From assembly GCA_933228675.1 (NCBI GenBank), contig OW121741.1:73668629-73732628 (forward strand): a stretch of DNA of 64,000 nt, in the 5' to 3' direction. Below are positions 9,832 to 20,400 of this stretch, piece after piece. Below the pieces are notes generated by a model. The model made no database searches. It was not told where the DNA came from and saw only the letters and a list, made by a program, of their open reading frames with translations. How positions within the stretch are numbered: position 1 is the first letter of the stretch; each line of letters begins with the position of its first letter. Origin of the DNA: Stomorhina lunata (lineage: Eukaryota > Arthropoda > Insecta > Diptera > Rhiniidae). Both the position numbers and the translations under genes were made by a program.

Positions 9832-11040
9832 CGGGAGCGGTTCGGAAACTCCTTAGCCTAGCACTAAAAGCGTGGTACAAACAGAAAAAAGTTAAGTGTT
9901 TTGGAAACTTCCATCTCTGCTATAAACTAAAATTTTGTTTCGATCTGGTAACTCCTTCATATAGAAACAGGTGTTCACAAAAGACGCATCCGCTATTTTT
10001 TTACAATGGAAAAATTAGAAATACGTGGTTTCATTAAATATTTACATAAAAAAGGTTTATCGGGACAAGAAATTCATAATGATATGGTGAATGTGTTAGG
10101 TGAAAGTGCTCCTTCATATGCAACAGTAAAAAATTGGGTTGCTGAATTTAAACGTGGTCGTACAAGCATTGAAGATGAACAGATATTGTAGCCAAAGTGC
10201 ATGATATGGTATTAAATGATCGACGAATAAAAGTGCGTAAAATAGCTAATATCACGGGCATCTCAAATGATCGAGTCCATTTCATTTTGCATGAAGAACT
10301 ACAAATGAAAAAGCTTTCTGCAAGATGGGTGCCGCATTTGCTAACAGTCGACCAAAAACGCATAAGAATGAACATTTCTCAAGCTTGTTTGGATCGTTTT
10401 AAGCGAAATAAAATGGATTTTAAGCGTCGTTTCATAACTGTTGATGAAACATCGATCCACCACTGTTGATGAGACAAAGGAACAATCCAAACCCCAAAGA
10501 AACAAATTGGCTGGTAAGGTTATGGCAACGGTTGGGACTTCAAAGGTATTTTATTGATTGACTATCTGCAAAAGGGTAAAACAATAAATTCAGAGTACTA
10601 TTGCAACCTTTTGGATCAATTAAATGTACAAATTCGAGAAAAACGTCCTGGCTTACAACACAAAAAAATAATTTTTTATCAAGATAACGCACCAGCATGT
10701 TTTAACGATGGCTAAAATCAACGAATTAAAGTACGAGTTGCTTGACCACCCACCTTATTCTCCTGATTTACCTCCCAGTGACTTTTACCTGTTCCCGAAT
10801 CTAAAAAAATTCCTTGCTGGCAAGCGTTTTACCTCAAATTAAGATGTAATTACAGCTGTAAACCACTATTTTGAAGACCTTGAGGAAAACTATTTTAATC
10901 AAGGGATAGAATTGCTAGAGAAGCGTTGGACTAAGTGTATTGAAGTTTTATTAGGAGACTATATTGAAAAATAAAAATATTTTTGAAAAACTAACTATTC
11001 TCTTTTATTGGTAGGCTAAGAAGTTTCCGAACCGCCCTCG
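9832..11040 (+). mobile_element. SETMAR-type mariner element with TIRs and TA duplication
   Basis: The terminal repeats are CGGGAGCGGTTCGGAAACTC on the left and, reverse-complemented, CGAGGGCGGTTCGGAAACTT on the right, both continuing into CTTAGCCTA (about 28 bp). TA borders stand at 9830-9831 and 11041-11042. The length, 1209 bp, is typical of a full-size mariner. It sits inside a retroposon tail whose uninterrupted form can be reconstructed from the other copies in this window. Confidence 0.9.
10006..10974 (+). pseudogene. Broken mariner transposase (SETMAR-like class)
   Basis: The N-terminal helix-turn-helix half is well preserved (MEKLEIRGFIKYLHKKGLSG; SYATVKNWVAEFKRG) but stops at 10189-10191. 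The frame resumes at once with VHDMVLNDRRIKVRKIANIT and VSARWVP-like SARWVPHLLTVDQK. The catalytic blocks are VDETSIHH (normally GDExWIHH), YQDNAPA and [16 protein letters not shown], the last two in shifted frames. The C-terminus ends GDYIEK at about 10972. Stops and small indels make it non-functional. Confidence 0.85.
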
Positions 11041-11042
11041 TA

Positions 11043-11222
11043 TGCACGGCCTTTGACCTTAACAGGTTGTAAATATAGGCCATTTAAGTAAGTAAGAAGA
11101 AGAAGATGTCCCAAACTTCGATGAAAAGACCAAGTATAGGAAAGTCTTTCAAAGCTTGGCTACGAAATATGCTCGGCATTTGATCTTAACAGGTTGTAGC
11201 TATTTAAGTAAGTAATTAAGAG
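11043..11222 (+). repeat. Retroposon tail sequence, right part, plus a second tandem tail
   Basis: The sequence CGGCCTTTGACCTTAACAGG, then a run of AAGTAAGTAAG and AAG repeats, completes the tail begun before the mariner. A second partial copy, starting at about 11105 with CCCAAACTTCGATGAAAAGA, follows directly and also ends in TTTAAGTAAGTAA. Confidence 0.6.
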
Positions 11223-12868
11223 AGTATCCTGTAAAGTAAATGAGGAATTTCTAAGGGCGAGCTCATATGCAGTTTCCTTGCAAAAATCCACCCTATTTTC
11301 CAGATTAAGCCCCTAGGGACTATTTATTATTCCCAAATTTGAAAATTTGACTCCAATGGCGTAATCATTTCGCAAAAATAACTTTAAAAATTCTAACACA
11401 CATACTTTTAATTTTAATATGGCAAGAATTGGTGTTCGAAAAATTTTGATATGACTCATAAAGAAAAAAAAACAATAAAAAAAAACTATTTTTGAAAATA
11501 AAGTAAATTATAAAATAAATTCTAAAATATTCACATACAATAAATACAAAGAATTAAATTTAGATTTTAACATACCGAATTTAAAGGATGTAAAAGTTGG
11601 AAAAAACGTAAACGTAACGTATGCTTAAGTTGTAAGTAAGTAGTAGAGACTAATTTAGTTAGTGGCAAGAAGAAAATTCTTAAATATTATCAAGATTTTC
11701 TTGCTTGCTTTATAATTTGCTAAATTAAACAGATAAAATTAAGCTTTTTTGTGATTTACTTTCTTTTTGATTTGTACTAAAATTCAAATTGTTAACATAC
11801 ACGGCAACTATTAATTAATTAATTTAAAAAAAAATCAAAAATTAATAATTTAAGAGAAAAAAAGGTAACTTTAAAATATACTCATCCACTTTTAAGAATT
11901 ATTTAGGCTTTTTTTTAGGTATTAGTTAGGATTGAGTTTGAAGTATTTTCAATTCAATTTTAGAAAATCATTCAAAACGCTGAGAGACAGAGAGAGAGTT
12001 TATATGTTTTTCGTAGGAACCTGTTGAGAGTGTGTGAGTAAATTTTCCTATTTACTGGAGAAAGAAAAAAAAACAAATAAAAAAACGAAGAAAACAATTA
12101 AATAATATGTTAAATCAAATTAATATTATTATTATTAATGGTATTGTTATATAATATTAATATTGCTTTTATTTTGTTTATAATTAATGTTATTTAAGTT
12201 TTATTTAGCTATTAATTTTTGTGTTTTTTTTTTCTTGTTTTCTTAATTTTAATCAAATTAATTTAAAGACTACATTATAGGCGTGTGTGTGTGTGTGTTT
12301 ATATAGGCTACAATTATTGGAAGCTGATTTTGGCAAAATTGGGATTAGTAACAAAATTAACGACAGGAACAACATTAACAGCAAAATAATTATAATCACT
12401 TTCAAAATTACAATAATTCTCTTCTTCGTTTGAATTAAATTTGAAATAAGAATGCAAATTATGTAAAATCAATGTTGACAATGTCACTAGCAAGGGCCAA
12501 ACCGTCGCACTATGGTATTTCTGCTGCAAAAAAGGCATTTTTTGACTATCACTTTTCAAAAATCGAATAATGCCATTTTATAGAGAAGAATCTGGCATTG
12601 AAAAATCTGTATTTTTTTCCTAAGATATGTAATATATATAGAAAAAATCGGTTGAAGTCAGCTGGATATTGTAAAACAAAAATTTATGGTAAAATTATTG
12701 AAATTTAAAGACTTATGTATCAAAGATATTTTAACTGGAACAATGTAGGTATCAATTTTATTTAAGTCTGAGATGTTGTTTTTGTTTAAAAGGAAAAAAA
12801 AAAAGTTTGTTGCATACGTTGTTTAGGAGATATAAGCGCATCAAAATTGTCCTATTAAATTCAGCATT
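11223..12868. other. AT-rich intergenic DNA
   Basis: Long AT-rich stretch with simple repeats, for example (GT)n at about 12283-12298. Open frames on either strand, including one antisense frame at 12314-12559, show no domain or convincing codon pattern. A short PDxxP-like mariner remnant near 11290-11340 (CCACCCTATTTTCCAGATTA) is possible. Confidence 0.4.
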
Positions 12869-13048
12869 GGCTGTTTTCGTTGGAGAAAAAGTCAGTTAAA
12901 GGTGGTTAAATTGAAAGGGCCGATGTTGAATGTGAACCACACCTAAGCGCCCAGTTTTGGCTGTTTTCGTTGGAGAAAAAGTCAGTTAAAGGTGGTTAAA
13001 TTGTAAGGGCCGATGTTGAATGTGAACCACACCTAAGCGCCAAGTTTT
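12869..13048. repeat. 90-bp tandem duplication carrying a mariner end
   Basis: Two units with a period of 90 bp start at 12869 and 12959 with GGCTGTTTTCGTTGGAGAAA and each carries AAGGGCCGATGTTGAATGTG (12915 and 13005). The second is the left end of the mariner relic that follows; the first is an extra copy of that end. Confidence 0.85.
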
Positions 13049-14237
13049 TTTTTCCTAATTTTATTTGACATTTCTCTATTTCAGACTTACTCAATTTGAA
13101 CCATGGAGAGATCACAATCTAACAACGTGTTAAAGTTATCCAGACTTATTATGAAAATGGGCGTTCAAATCAAAATGCATATCGTGCACTTCGTGATTTT
13201 TTTGGTCAATTTGATCGTCCAAATGTGCATACAGTCGCAAAAATCGTGGAAAAATTTGAGCAAACCGGGTCTGTAGAAGATGTGAGATCACCAGTGCATG
13301 CTCATACAGCTCGTACTGCAGAAAATATTGCTGCTGTTCGCGATAGTGTGGCTGAAGAGCCGTCCACCTCAACTCGTCGTCGTGCGCAACAATTGCACCT
13401 CTCACGCTAGTCGTTGATGAACATTATGCATAAAGACTTGCATTTACACGCTTACAAGGTGCAATTGGCTCAAGAACTAAAGCCTCTTGACCATTCCAAA
13501 CGTCGTGAATGGGCAGAATGGTGGCAAGAAATGGCAACAGTGGATGATCAATTTTCGAAGAAAATCATCTTCAGTGATGAGGCATATTTTCTCCTCAGTG
13601 GATTCGTCAATAAACAGAATTGCCGCATTTGGGCGAATGAGAATCCAAGAGTGATTATCGAAAAACCAATGCACCCACAAAGAGTGACTGTTTGGTGCGG
13701 TTTATGGGCTGGCGGCATCATCGGGCCGTATTTTTTCCAAAATGAGGCCGGTCAGGCAGTTACTGTGAATGGTGTTCGCTATCGTGAGATGATAACGAAC
13801 TTTTTATGGCCCGAATCGGAAGATATGGATGTGGAAGATATGTGGTTTCAGCAGGACGGTGCCACTTGCCACACAGCTAACGAAACAATGGCTCTTTTGC
13901 GCAACAAACTCACGTATTGGATCATGTGATTTGACACCGTTAGACTTTTTTCTTTGGCGTTATTTGAAAGAAAAGGTGTACGTCGATAAGCCAGCAACAA
14001 TTCAAGAGCTAAAGGATGAGATAATTCGGCACATTAACGGCATAGAACCTCCATTATTCCTTAGGGTCATCGAAAATTTGGACCATCGGATGGAGATGTG
14101 CCGCCGTGGTCGCGGCGCCCCTTTGGTCGATGTTTTGATCCATACATAATTGAGTAATACCAATATATCATAATAAAATAAAATTACAATAATTTTCTAA
14201 ATAGTTTGTGTTTTATTCAAAATCAACATCGGCCCTT
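13005..14237 (+). mobile_element. Mariner-like element with GGGCCGATGTTGA ends
   Basis: The left terminal repeat AAGGGCCGATGTTGA at 13005-13019 is matched by its reverse complement TCAACATCGGCCCTT at 14223-14237. The match is short (about 15 bp clean). A TA lies next to the left end, and a TA lies two bases beyond the right end, so the exact border is not certain. Size is about 1.23 kb. It has the same transposase family as the copies at 1-722 and 4179-5396. Confidence 0.8.
13110..14149 (+). pseudogene. Nearly intact mariner transposase with a stop and one deletion
   Basis: The frame begins before QTYYENGRSNQNAYRALRDF (about 13140) and reads through the helix-turn-helix (VHTVAKIVEKFEQTGSVEDV) to a TAG at 13408-13410, then from 13414 through IIFSDEAYF, RVTVWCGLWAGGIIGP and FQQDGATCHTA to about 13908. 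About 75 bp expected before SCDLTPLDFFLW are missing, and the frame shifts there; the C-terminal part 13925-14149 is open and ends normally. The few lesions suggest a fairly recent death. Confidence 0.85.
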
Positions 14238-14267
14238 GATATTTAACCCGATATTTAGAATTTCGCC

Positions 14268-15010
14268 TTATTCATTGAGAATAAAAATACATGAAAAAAT
14301 AGGGGTCCAAGGCAGGTACCCCAAGAAGTAGACAGATTTCAACCAAAATTGCTCTACTAATTTTCTTTCTTGGATCAAAAAATAAATAGAATTTTATCAA
14401 ATTCTATTGAAGATTGCGGGTAATACATTGAGAAGGAAAATAAGTAAAAAGTGGCGGTCCAAAGGAGGTGCCCCAAGGAGTCATCGGATTTCAACCAAAA
14501 TTAGTACAGCTTGTTTTTGGATCAAAATAAAAGTGTGCTAAATTTTATCAAATTCTATTGAAAATTGCGGATTATACATTGAGAAGGAAAATAAGTAAAA
14601 AAATGGGGATCCAAGGGAGGTACCCCAAGGAGTAGAAGGATTTCAACCTAATCTATTAAAGCTCATTTTTGGATCAAATAATAGAAGTCTATCAAATTTT
14701 ATCAAATTCTATTGAAATAGCGTTTTATACATTGACAATCAAAATAAGTGAAAAAATGGGGGTTCAAGGGAGGCAGCCGAAGGAGTTGACGGATTTCAAC
14801 CAAAACTAGCGTGGCTCTTTTTTGGGTCAAGTTGTGCCGATTTTCATGAAATACATTGAGAAGAAAAATAATTGAAAAAATGGGGTTCTAGAGGAGGTAC
14901 CCGAAGGAGTAGACGGATTTCAAAGTTTTTTTGAATTTGTCTTATCTATATAAAATGAAATAAGTGTGCCAAATTTCATCGTTTTAGGATAACTCCTTCT
15001 ATTTTTTGCA
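14268..15010. repeat. Tandem array of about 152-bp units
   Basis: The landmark GG(T/A)(C/T)CAAGG recurs at about 14304, 14456, 14608, 14761 and, in a shortened unit, 14884, giving periods of 152, 152, 153 and 123. Each unit carries GGAGGTACCCCAAGGAGT-like and GATTTCAACCAAAA strings and then a block containing TTTTATCAAATTCTATTGAA. The units have diverged from one another by substitutions and small indels. Confidence 0.85.
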
Positions 15011-17299
15011 GTTAGATGTATAAAGAAATATCACTGTGCGTCGCACTCAATATCGATAGAAAACTCAAACTTTTAAGCAAATTTTGCTTAGCATACCTTA
15101 GGGATATTTAAAATAATTTATTTTGCAAAAAGTTCAACAAATTTGATATCAAAACATATTCGTTTGTTTGTTAAAATATTTAGGGCCTATTTCATAAACC
15201 AATTATAAAATTATTAAAGGCTTATTATATGAATTTTTTATGAAAAATTTTAATTATAGGCTTGTCATAGTTTTATTTTTTTGATTATGAATTAGTTTAA
15301 ATGAAATTCTTTTACTATCTTTTGGAAAATAAGTAGTGAACCTTGCTTTATGTGACCCGGTCTATGAAAAGGGAAAAGGTGGCTTATGACTCAAAAACAA
15401 AATTTCGAAAAATTAGCTAAAAAGTTTCGAAAAAAAATAGCTAAAAATTTCTAAAAATTATCTAATTTTTCGAAATTTTAATATTTTTAATTTAATTACT
15501 TTCAAAACTTGTATGCGGTAGAGGAGGGGCTTGAACTGAAAACATATATTTTAACATTGAATTTGTATTAGAAAACACTTCAAAACTGTAATTCAGTTAT
15601 TTTTAAAAAGGCAGCTTATCCAACATTTACTAGGACTTATGAGAAACATCCACCCTCCATAATTGTAACACAATTTTACATTTGCATTCTATAAAATTTC
15701 AGTATAATTTAAAATCAAACAAGAATTAGTTAAATATTACATATAAAGCTATTAAATTTTATTATTTTTTTTTTTTTAAAGTAAAGAAATAGGTGGCATA
15801 ACACAAAATTTACAAATACACAAACTAAAAATAAAGTAGGAAAAACACACACAAATACCATAATTATTTGAATAGAATTTTAACTAAAAGCTCTTGATAA
15901 ATTAAATAAAAAGATAAAAAGGTTAACCAGAATGATGGTAATGGATAAAGGTAGTGAAGAAATAAGATGATAGGTAGGTGGTGATAAAGGTGTGTATTAC
16001 ACATTACATGGGTTATTAGTAAGAAAACTGTACAGCAGGAGATTGTTATTATACAACTAAATAAACTTAACCGATTGAAAAAGATGATGTGAGTGAGTTA
16101 GAGGTCAATTACGTTGATTCTTTAGATAATTAACTTTATATGTAATATACAAATTGTATATATGTAATAGAATAGTTAAGATACATACAGTGATGTTAAA
16201 AATTAAAGAGTTTTAAGGATATTGTAATGTCCCTATGTGATAGATAAAATTTAATAGTATTGAAGAAAAAAGAAACCAAATGATTAAAATATTAAACATA
16301 AATATTTAATACATAGATTATGTATGCTTGTATCAAGTAAATATGTATGTGTAGTAATAATTATATATATTAATGTATGTATGTATAGTATGTAGTTATG
16401 TTGAGGAAATAGAAATTTGGCATATATCAATCACCCTTATCCTTATTATGGTAATGACGTTTAAAATGTATAATTATTGTTTTTGTATTACGTAAGTATG
16501 TAATTAAATTATTGTGTATTGCAAACGTTTATATATTATTTTAAAAGTATTCATAGATTAATATTTACCATTTTATTTTTGATTATTTTGTTAAATTTTA
16601 ATACTAACGCTTTAAGGTTTGTGTGGATCTTTTCATTCATTTCGTTTTTCTTTCATTTTTTTCTATCAAACTTTAAGAGTTGCTAATTTATGAATTTGTA
16701 TCAGCCTTTTCTTTTGTATGTTGATAAAAAAATTATGTAGATTGTTGGCTTCTTGAGAGAAGATGGCCAAAAAAACGTAAGATGAAATGAAAAATATAAT
16801 AACAGGTATCAGTTAAAGTATATGTAGATGTTTAGAAATAATTAACATTAAAGAAAATTTATAAACAATACAAGAATATTGCATAAAGAAAATAAAAAAG
16901 GTAAACTTTTTAAAACTTGCTTGCTGTAGAAGATATATAGAAGTAGAAGCTTCTATATTTGCTTAGTTCTTGATACGGAACGGATTTACTGTCTCTGTAA
17001 TTTCTTTTTTTGGTTTGGTTTAAATTGGCCTATTTGTTTAAATTAATCAGCTTAATCATGAAACGTGCTATACAATGATGTGGCTAATTGAAGTTAGAAT
17101 ATTTGTAAGTTTTTACTTGCGTTGTTTTGTTTTCTGCCAAAAATAAGTCGAGGAGCTTTAAAACATTCCCAAACATAATCTACGGGAGACAATGATGAGG
17201 ACATGACGATGGTTTCCATTCTTTGCAGTCGCGATACAGAATAGATGACATAGGCACGTTAACAACGGGCGCTATACATAGTTGCCCTTGAGGGAATGA
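15011..17299. other. AT-rich DNA 3' of BuGZ
   Basis: No open frame of note. The part next to 17299 is the 3' untranslated region of BuGZ, read on the minus strand. A minus-strand AATAAA lies at 16572-16577, about 720 bp past the stop; whether it is used cannot be judged. Short TATG/TGTA simple repeats lie near 16320-16400. Confidence 0.45.
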
Positions 17300-17415
17300 T
17301 CACCGGAAACGTGGCATCATTTGTAGCATAGGATTTCCTGGTAACATTACACCCATACCGGGAATTGCACCTGGCATTCCGGTCATAGGAATTGCTTGCA
17401 CGGGTCCCAATAGAC
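17300..17415 (-). CDS. BuGZ: BuGZ exon 7 and stop
   Basis: The acceptor TTTTCTAG leads into [20 protein letters not shown] and on to MLQMMPRFR and a TGA at 17302-17300. The phase matches exon 6, and the Gly/Pro/Met content continues that of exon 6. Confidence 0.88.
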
Positions 17416-20400
17416 CTAGAAAAGAAAATGTAAACATGTAAACAAAAATTAATCATTTTAATTTGTTAACTTAGACTGTACTGAGATTTCATTAAAAAAT
17501 ATGCTAAGTAAACTTTTTATACCTTCCACCATAGGTGGAAAGGGTATATTGGATTTGTGCTGATAACGCATAGAAATATTGGTCTTTAAAGATAATTTGA
17601 TTAAATTTGGCGCAGGCTTATATTTTGGTCCAAGGGCGATCCCTATTCTTGTTGGGCGAAATAGGATTACTATTTCGGGTACCTCTCATAGGGATGCCTC
17701 GATTACTTAAACTTTGCACAAAAAATTACATTTTATTTTATAAATACGAACCAATAACCGAAATTTGGTAACAATCGGTCCACATTTGACCCTAGCTCCC
17801 ATATTAGGCCCTTAGCCGGAAATGATATAAATCGCAAAATTTTGAAAAAATAGTATATGTATGTCTCTAAGACTTGTTTAATTGTTGGTCAATATTTAAC
17901 CTTAGTAGTGAAGGTTATGATATAGTCGGGCTTGACCGACTATAGCTTTTCTTACTTGTTAATACCGTGTTTGTGCTAATGTGTGTAACGAAGGGAAATA
18001 TCGGCCAGATTCCTACATTAATTAATACTTAACTAAAGTTGTTGTAGTAACAGCTCTAACATTTACAATTTTATAATATTGTTTTTATGGGGGATCTGTA
18101 AAGAGATCAAGGCCAAGAAGTTTAATCTGTTCTTTTCTTCTTCTGCTAAAACAACATTCAAGCTATAACCTGAAAACTCGGAGTTGGTGCCGTCTTTATG
18201 AACATTGTTTAATGCTGCCATGTACATATCTTCGTTTGCTATCCTCACACACGTGAAGATCTTTCCTGACATGCCTCGGGGAAGATGCCAACTGTGTGAT
18301 GTTAAAGTAATATTTTTGTATTCCTTTACTGGAAGGATTTTGTGGTGAGGTAATTTGTAGGCAGCCTGTTATAGTTGTTAGGGCTGCATTTTGGCAGCAT
18401 GGAATATTTCTCCCAATAATATGACTCCCAGGATTTTCGGGTGGTTCACTGTAGGAACTGGTACACCATTATTCTCGACGCCAAGTTGTAGGCTAACTTC
18501 CTTTGTCCAGGTGGCAAATAGGATCGCTGAGGATTAGTTGATTGTATCTTCAAGTTACGTTCAGTGAAGAAATTGTGGATGATAGCCATTATCGTGCAAT
18601 CGTCCGTAAATGATATCACTGCAACGCCTTGCGGTAAAACTAAAGAGGTAGAAGTTAAGCAGGAGTGGCGACAGGACTTCGCCCTAAGGAACTCCTTGTT
18701 TGACTCAACGGTGTTTTAAGCGTGGATCTCTAAACTCTACGAACGACTGGCGACCACTCAGATAATTTACTATACGTCTCTTCAAATTTGTTGTCATGGC
18801 GACAGCAGGATGTCCTGGAAGTGGGTGGCTTGTAATGGCTTTTAATGATGTGGTGGTGCTGTGCATTTTGTGGAATCAATGCTGGTGGCGAACTGCTGGT
18901 CAGCTGGGGGACGCCTCTATTGTCTTCGCGATTGGTGACAGGAGGGATATCGGTCTGTATGATAACGCCTCATTCGCGGGTTTCCCAGGTTTTAGTATTT
19001 GCATCACCCTACCCACTTTTCAGACATTGGGTATAATAAGACTAGTTATAGACAGACAGAACTCGACTCCCCACTCGCCTAGATGTTTTAGCATCAGCAT
19101 GGAAATTTCGTCAGGGCCTGAAGGCATAGCTGTACGAATGGCTTTTGAAACTTCCACTATCGTAAAAAATTGTGGTGGGTCCGAGACTGGGAGATCATGC
19201 AGCTTGCGAAAAATACTCCCTTTCGCCTTGTCTCTCTCGGGGTAAATAATCGGCTGAAAGCACGCGAGCACGTTTTCAGGTCGGATATGGTGTTATTGGC
19301 AAACTTAATCGCGACCCGATCATCCTTTTTCATAGGGTTCGAGAGAGATCAAACACTAGACCACAACTTACTTATTCCCGCGATAAGGTTGCAGTTATAC
19401 AGGTGATCAAGCCAACGGTTCCGCATGCCCTCATTTACCAACCTGCTGATATCAAGGTTCAGCTGGACGACCCTAGAATCATCGGGGCTGGTATTGCGGA
19501 TTGCATCACACTCATCTGCCAATTCCACTGCTTCTGCTGGGAAGTGTGGCCTCACTACGGGTATTCCACCAACAACGATGAAGCAAGTGACTTCAGCGTT
19601 GATGGTTACGCGAAACTTCCTCTCTATGTCGTGAATGTTCAAGGGTGATTGGAGTTCTTTGAAGTGGCGATCGGTGAATTCTCTGAAGTCGTTCCAGTCT
19701 GTTTTTTTCTGGTTTATAAACGTACGGCGTTCAGAGACGATAAAATCGTTTGGTCGCTTCAGCCTAACGATTACGGGCAGGTGGTCTGAAGCTAGAGACA
19801 CAAGTGAGCCAGGTTACGCAGTTAATCAGGCACAATTATTTAAACTGTTTGCTATTGTTATGTCGGGAGAACTGGCGCAATTAACCATAATCCGAGTGGG
19901 GCATCATCATTTAATGTGCAGAAGTTGGACTCGTCAATCTGTTCCGCTAAGGACCCGCCTCTTTGGTCTTTCCCAAAAATGAGTGCCAAAGTTATAGATG
20001 GAATGTAGACATATATTATTTAACATATTCTTAACTTAACCGTTTAATGACCAAACCGTCTTATCGTCAAATTGACAAAATTAAAATTTAAAGGGCAATG
20101 GATTCATCCCCCAAGTGTGGTGTATATTTCGTAGAACAACGACTTGGATCCAAATGTTGAAACGAATGAAGAAGACGAAATATAAAAAAAAAACGTGAAT
20201 GCTTCAACCGATTTTTCTACGTTTTTTAAATTTTCATGTCAATTACGCTTAGAAGTGCAAACTTGTGTTCAAAGTTTTGGAAATTCAAAATCTGTAATTA
20301 GATTTTCCGAATTCCCAAGAGTACAAAAAATTATTTGAGTTGAAAATCAGTTTCAAAGGAATTAAAATTTTTTGATTTTTGCGTTTTTAAAGAAGAGTTT

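Noticed and set aside
12314..12559. Antisense 81-codon open frame
   Set aside because: No domain, no family resemblance and no splice context; AT-rich chance frame.
14268..15010. CRISPR-like reading of the regularly spaced repeats
   Set aside because: Whole 152-bp units are repeated without unique spacers, and the window is eukaryotic.
17518..17965. Assignment of repeat family B to Helitrons
   Set aside because: A hairpin lies near one end, but no 5'-TC, no CTRR terminus and no AT insertion site could be shown, so it stays unclassified.
18796..19982. Plus-strand open frames of up to 149 codons
   Set aside because: The minus strand of the same region encodes recognisable endonuclease and reverse-transcriptase pieces; the plus frames are shadows.
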